Source of the DNA: Lysobacteraceae bacterium
GTDB lineage: Bacteria > Pseudomonadota > Gammaproteobacteria > Xanthomonadales > Xanthomonadaceae
NCBI GenBank assembly: GCA_028293685.1
Contig: JAQGOI010000216.1
Span: 1-7,801, forward strand
DNA length: 7,801 bases
Direction of reading: 5' to 3'
Shown: positions 6,006 to 7,801 of the stretch, in pieces
Layout of the letters: each line of letters opens with the position of its first letter
Position numbering within the stretch: position 1 is the first letter of the stretch
Position numbers and translations under genes: made by a program
The notes under the pieces: model-generated
The model's input: only the letters and a program-made list of their open reading frames with translations
Databases searched by the model: none
Told to the model about the DNA's origin: nothing

Positions 6006-7037
6006 ATGAATCGAAGCTTCGCACAAATGGCCGTCAGCCGGCACCTTCGCCTGCGCTCTGTATTGCGCCTGCTGCCAGTGATGGGCGCGTTAACGCAGGC
6101 GGCCTGCGCGACCCTGCCCCCGCCGACGAATGAGATTTCGGTCGCACAACAGGCCGTCACCCGTGCCGACGGCGCGGATGCCGACCAGTACGCCGGCAAC
6201 GTCATCGCCCAGGCGCGCGACGAACTCGCTCAAGCCCAGGCGGCCATGGCGAAAGGCCGCGATGAGGACGCCCGCGCCCTCGCCGCCGCCGCCAGCGCCG
6301 ATGCCGATCTGGCCTTTGCCAGCAGCAACGCCGCCGCCACCGCCGCCGACTACACCCAGCACCGCGGCGAGATCGCAACGTTGCAGCAGCGGTTGCAGTT
6401 GCCTGTCGAGCTCGCCGCAACCAGTGCGTTGGATGCACCCGCCGCCGCGTCACCGGCGCCCGATGGAGCGGGTGCGTCACTCGCAGGACGCCTGGTGGCA
6501 CTGGAAGCCGATCCTGCGCTGAATACGCATGCTGCCTACGAACGCCTGCTGGCGCATCAGGCACTCGACGCGTTGGCGGCCGCACGCGGACGTGGGCGCG
6601 ACAACGCTGCCCGTCTGGCGGAGCGGCGCGTCACCATTGCCGAACTGGCTGCCCGCACCCAGGCGACCCGCAGCGCCATCGATCGTCTGGAGCGCCAGCG
6701 CAGCGAACTGCTGGTGGAGGCCAGCCGCCGCGACGCCGAACAGGCTCGCCAGGAGGCCGAGCAGGCACGCATGCAGGCTCAGGTCCAGGCGGAAGAGGCC
6801 GAACGCCTGCGCCAACAAGCCGACGCTGAAGCGGCGGCCCGCCAGCAGGCCGAAGACGTCATCGTCGACGTCGGTGCCAGCGAGACCGCCAAGCTCAAAG
6901 CCGCGCGCGACAAGGACGCCGAATTGGCCCGCCGCGAAGCCGAGCTGATCGCGGCGGGGGCCCCGGCCACGGCCGCTCCAAGGAAACCCGCGACCCCGCC
7001 TAAACAGCGCCCTTCAAAGAAGAAAAAATCAAGGTAA
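6006..7037 (+). CDS. DUF4398-type coiled-coil lipoprotein
   Basis: This 343-residue protein has a basic N-terminus, a hydrophobic signal segment (about 17-32) and a likely lipidated Cys34 in LTQAAC-ATLPPP. The lipobox is imperfect, with Gln at -3. Residues 43-115 fit the DUF4398 pattern: helix-rich Ala repeats with AQQAVTRADG, YAGNVIAQARDELAQAQAAM and DADLAFASSNAAATAA. After an Ala/Pro linker (135-158), a long coiled coil rich in Glu, Arg, Gln and Ala covers about 160-315. The tail is basic and ends SKKKKSR. Such proteins are envelope proteins of unknown exact function, and many relatives carry a C-terminal OmpA peptidoglycan-binding domain. None is present here; the basic tail is all that follows the coil. 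ATG 6006 has no clear ribosome site and no upstream in-frame start exists before a TGA at 5964-5966. ATG 6027 is an alternative that would still keep the signal. Confidence 0.82.
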   Translation: MNRSFAQMAVSRHLRLRSVLRLLPVMGALTQAACATLPPPTNEISVAQQAVTRADGADADQYAGNVIAQARDELAQAQAAMAKGRDEDARALAAAASADADLAFASSNAAATAADYTQHRGEIATLQQRLQLPVELAATSALDAPAAASPAPDGAGASLAGRLVALEADPALNTHAAYERLLAHQALDALAAARGRGRDNAARLAERRVTIAELAARTQATRSAIDRLERQRSELLVEASRRDAEQARQEAEQARMQAQVQAEEAERLRQQADAEAAARQQAEDVIVDVGASETAKLKAARDKDAELARREAELIAAGAPATAAPRKPATPPKQRPSKKKKSR

Positions 7038-7201
7038 TCAAAGGCTTGTAGCGTGATCTGGTTTGGGAGCGGCGTCCGGCGCAAACCCTGAATTTCGCCA
7101 CCTGAAATTGAAGCGGCAACCCTTGCCCGGTCCCACGGGGAAGAGTAGGGTCGATCTCCCAGGCAGGCCGTTTCGACGCCGCCTGGTCACCGAGCCAGCC
7201 G

Positions 7202-7318
7202 ATGACCGACGTGACCGACGCATCCGGAACCGACGCCCCAGTTTCTCCTGGCGGCGTCGCACACGGACGTGTTGCGGCGCCGGCCCTGACTGGTTCAACC
7301 CGGAAACGTTCCATGTAA
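7202..7318 (+). CDS. Possible 38-residue small ORF ending in the terminator stem
   Basis: ATG 7202 opens a short frame beginning MTDVTDASGTDAPV and ending TGSTRKRSM, with TAA at 7316-7318. The last two bases of that stop codon are the first bases of the terminator stem. No clear Shine-Dalgarno lies ahead of the ATG, and the frame stays open upstream to a TGA at 7109-7111. There is no signal peptide or membrane helix. It could be a small protein gene with its own terminator, a leader peptide for the YdcH-like gene, or chance; an opposite-strand frame is also open here. Confidence 0.22.
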   Translation: MTDVTDASGTDAPVSPGGVAHGRVAAPALTGSTRKRSM

Positions 7319-7366
7319 GGCCTTGCGCCGACGCGATGCGTGCCGGCCAGGGCCTTTTTGTTTTTG
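7317..7366 (+). terminator. Strong intrinsic terminator just ahead of the YdcH-like gene
   Basis: AAGGCCTTG (7317-7325) pairs with CAGGGCCTT (7348-7356), nine pairs with one G-U. Inside, GCCG (7327-7330) pairs with CGGC (7344-7347) and ACGC (7331-7334) with GCGT (7338-7341) around a GAT loop. The run TTTTTGTTTTT follows at 7355-7365. This is the clearest terminator in the window. It ends four bases before the ribosome site of the next gene. Confidence 0.8.
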
Positions 7367-7370
7367 TGCC

Positions 7371-7377
7371 GAGGAGG
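7371..7377 (+). promoter_or_regulatory. Strong ribosome binding site of the YdcH-like gene
   Basis: GAGGAGG lies five bases ahead of ATG 7383. The same frame could start earlier, at ATG 7323, but that start would lie inside the terminator stem and lacks a ribosome site, so 7383 is chosen. Confidence 0.85.
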
Positions 7378-7382
7378 ATTCC

Positions 7383-7601
7383 ATGTTCGAAGGGCAACCG
7401 CAGACAGAAGTTGAAGCACTGATCCAGGGCAATTCCGAATTCAAGCAGCTTTACCAGCGCCACAAACTGCTCGACAAGCAGGTTCTCGATGCGGAACTGG
7501 GCGTTCTGCCCGTCGACGACGCGACTCTCAGCCAGATGAAGCGCGAAAAGCTCGCCGCCAAAGACCGCCTGACCCGACTGTACGACGTCCTCCACCACTG
7601 A
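7383..7601 (+). CDS. YdcH/DUF465 family small coiled-coil protein
   Basis: This 72-residue cytoplasmic protein has the DUF465 (YdcH) pattern: an N-terminal helix with NSEFKQLYQRHKLLDKQV (17-34), a short turn around LGVLPVDDATL, and a second helix with MKREKLAAKDRLTRLYDVL (52-70). The KREKLxxKDRL core is the strongest family mark. Two antiparallel helices forming a coiled coil are expected. The biochemical role of the family is not known to me. Length is normal. It is preceded by the terminator at 7317-7366, so it needs either read-through or regulated anti-termination, unless a promoter is hidden in the few bases between. Confidence 0.85.
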   Translation: MFEGQPQTEVEALIQGNSEFKQLYQRHKLLDKQVLDAELGVLPVDDATLSQMKREKLAAKDRLTRLYDVLHH

Positions 7602-7610
7602 TCGCCCCGC

Positions 7611-7632
7611 CCGACGGCAGCAACACCGTCGG
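7611..7632 (+). terminator. Hairpin after the YdcH-like gene
   Basis: CCGACGG (7611-7617) and CCGTCGG (7626-7632) form a 7-bp stem with an 8-base loop, nine bases after the stop codon. CCATTCTTCT follows, a weak pyrimidine tract, so it may end the YdcH-like transcript. Confidence 0.45.
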
Positions 7633-7644
7633 CCATTCTTCTGT

Positions 7645-7686
7645 CGCGGGCGACGGCGACCTCCTCGTCGGTCGCCGTCGCCCGCG
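7645..7686. repeat. Perfect 16-bp inverted repeat
   Basis: CGCGGGCGACGGCGAC (7645-7660) and its exact complement (7671-7686) flank a 10-base loop. No T-run follows on either strand. It is longer and more perfect than the other hairpins here and lies between the YdcH-like gene and the next promoter. Confidence 0.7.
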
Positions 7687-7724
7687 GTCTGTATGCATCG
7701 AGTGCGCCTTCCGGCTGTGCGGCG

Positions 7725-7753
7725 CTGACGTTTTTCCCGATCCCGACGATAAT
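7725..7753 (+). promoter_or_regulatory. Probable sigma-70 promoter for the gene at the right edge
   Basis: CTGACG (7725-7730) and GATAAT (7748-7753) are exactly 17 bases apart and match consensus at four and five of six positions. An ATG follows at 7795, giving a leader of about 35 bases. Confidence 0.5.
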
Positions 7754-7794
7754 CCCCGGATCCGCCCGTCTGCGGCATCTGACCGGACTTGTCC

Positions 7795-7801
7795 ATGCCG
7801 A
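7795..7801 (+). CDS. Possible start of the next gene, cut by window edge
   Basis: Only ATG CCG A is visible. Its position 42 bases after a good -10 box suggests a real start, but no clear ribosome site precedes it and the product cannot be known. Confidence 0.25.

Larger units (their letters stand above)
7038..7382 (+). other. 345-base gap with structured sequence, possible small-RNA or leader region
   Basis: No recognised gene fills this gap. It contains AATTTC/GAAATT (7091-7096 and 7104-7109) and a possible two-part stem (ACCCT 7119-7123 with AGGGT 7147-7151, inner CCCG 7126-7129 with CGGG 7136-7139). It also has a direct repeat of TGACCGACG (7203-7211 and 7212-7220), a 38-codon open frame (7202-7318) and a strong terminator at its end. 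I compared it mentally with common riboswitches and 6S RNA and saw no match. Confidence 0.4.

Noticed and set aside
6012..6021. A 10-bp palindrome CGAAGCTTCG in the first codons of the lipoprotein gene
   Set aside because: Short, within coding sequence, and with nothing else to mark it as functional.
7119..7151. ACCCT...GTAGGGT resembling part of a TPP riboswitch
   Set aside because: The defining CUGAGA and CUGAUCUGGAUAAUGCCAGCG-type core elements are missing.
7292..7301. GGTTCAACCC resembling a tRNA T-arm
   Set aside because: No acceptor stem, D-arm or anticodon arm can be built around it.
7038..7796. A 252-codon minus-strand frame covering the YdcH-like gene and both flanks
   Set aside because: It runs through the terminator, the hairpins and the antisense of the YdcH-like gene, and its product is Arg/Gly-rich with no hydrophobic or domain pattern.

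Overview
The window is high-GC DNA that reads as a chromosomal segment of a gammaproteobacterium of the Xanthomonadales/Lysobacterales group (Xanthomonas, Lysobacter, Dyella or Rhodanobacter type). This placement is an inference. It rests on the style of the tyrosine-degradation pair (fumarylacetoacetate hydrolase and maleylacetoacetate isomerase), a PilU-type pilus ATPase, a DUF4398 lipoprotein and a YdcH-like protein. No rRNA, tRNA, CRISPR array, transposase or prophage gene is visible.

Left part (1-3023) is accessory in character. A multi-pass membrane protein is cut by the left edge on the minus strand (1-888). After about 460 bases without a convincing gene come two minus-strand genes: a 199-residue membrane-anchored protein that starts at TTG behind a perfect AAGGAG (1354-1953), and upstream of it a 186-residue exported protein with four cysteines (2107-2667). 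The roughly 150-base gap between these two holds a perfect 10-bp hairpin. Neither protein has a function I recognise. Codon third positions here look less GC-rich than in the rest of the window.

Middle part (3024-5915) is core metabolism and motility. On the plus strand, fumarylacetoacetate hydrolase is followed by maleylacetoacetate isomerase. These are the last two enzymes of tyrosine/homogentisate breakdown, in reverse pathway order. They face pilU on the minus strand, which encodes the accessory twitching-motility ATPase. The isomerase and pilU stop codons are 21 bp apart and form the two ends of one inverted repeat, next to a second perfect hairpin.

Right part (6006-7801): a DUF4398-type coiled-coil lipoprotein diverges from pilU, with an 8-bp inverted repeat in the shared 90-bp promoter region. 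A 345-bp gap follows. It holds an unassigned 38-codon ORF and ends in a strong intrinsic terminator placed directly in front of the ribosome binding site of a 72-residue YdcH/DUF465 protein. Downstream lie two hairpins, one with a perfect 16-bp stem, a good sigma-70 promoter, and what is probably the first codons of the next gene at the right edge.

I do not see a clear new defence or mobile system. The least explained items are the two-gene minus-strand cassette with its palindrome-rich leader, and the terminator plus short ORF in front of the YdcH-like gene.
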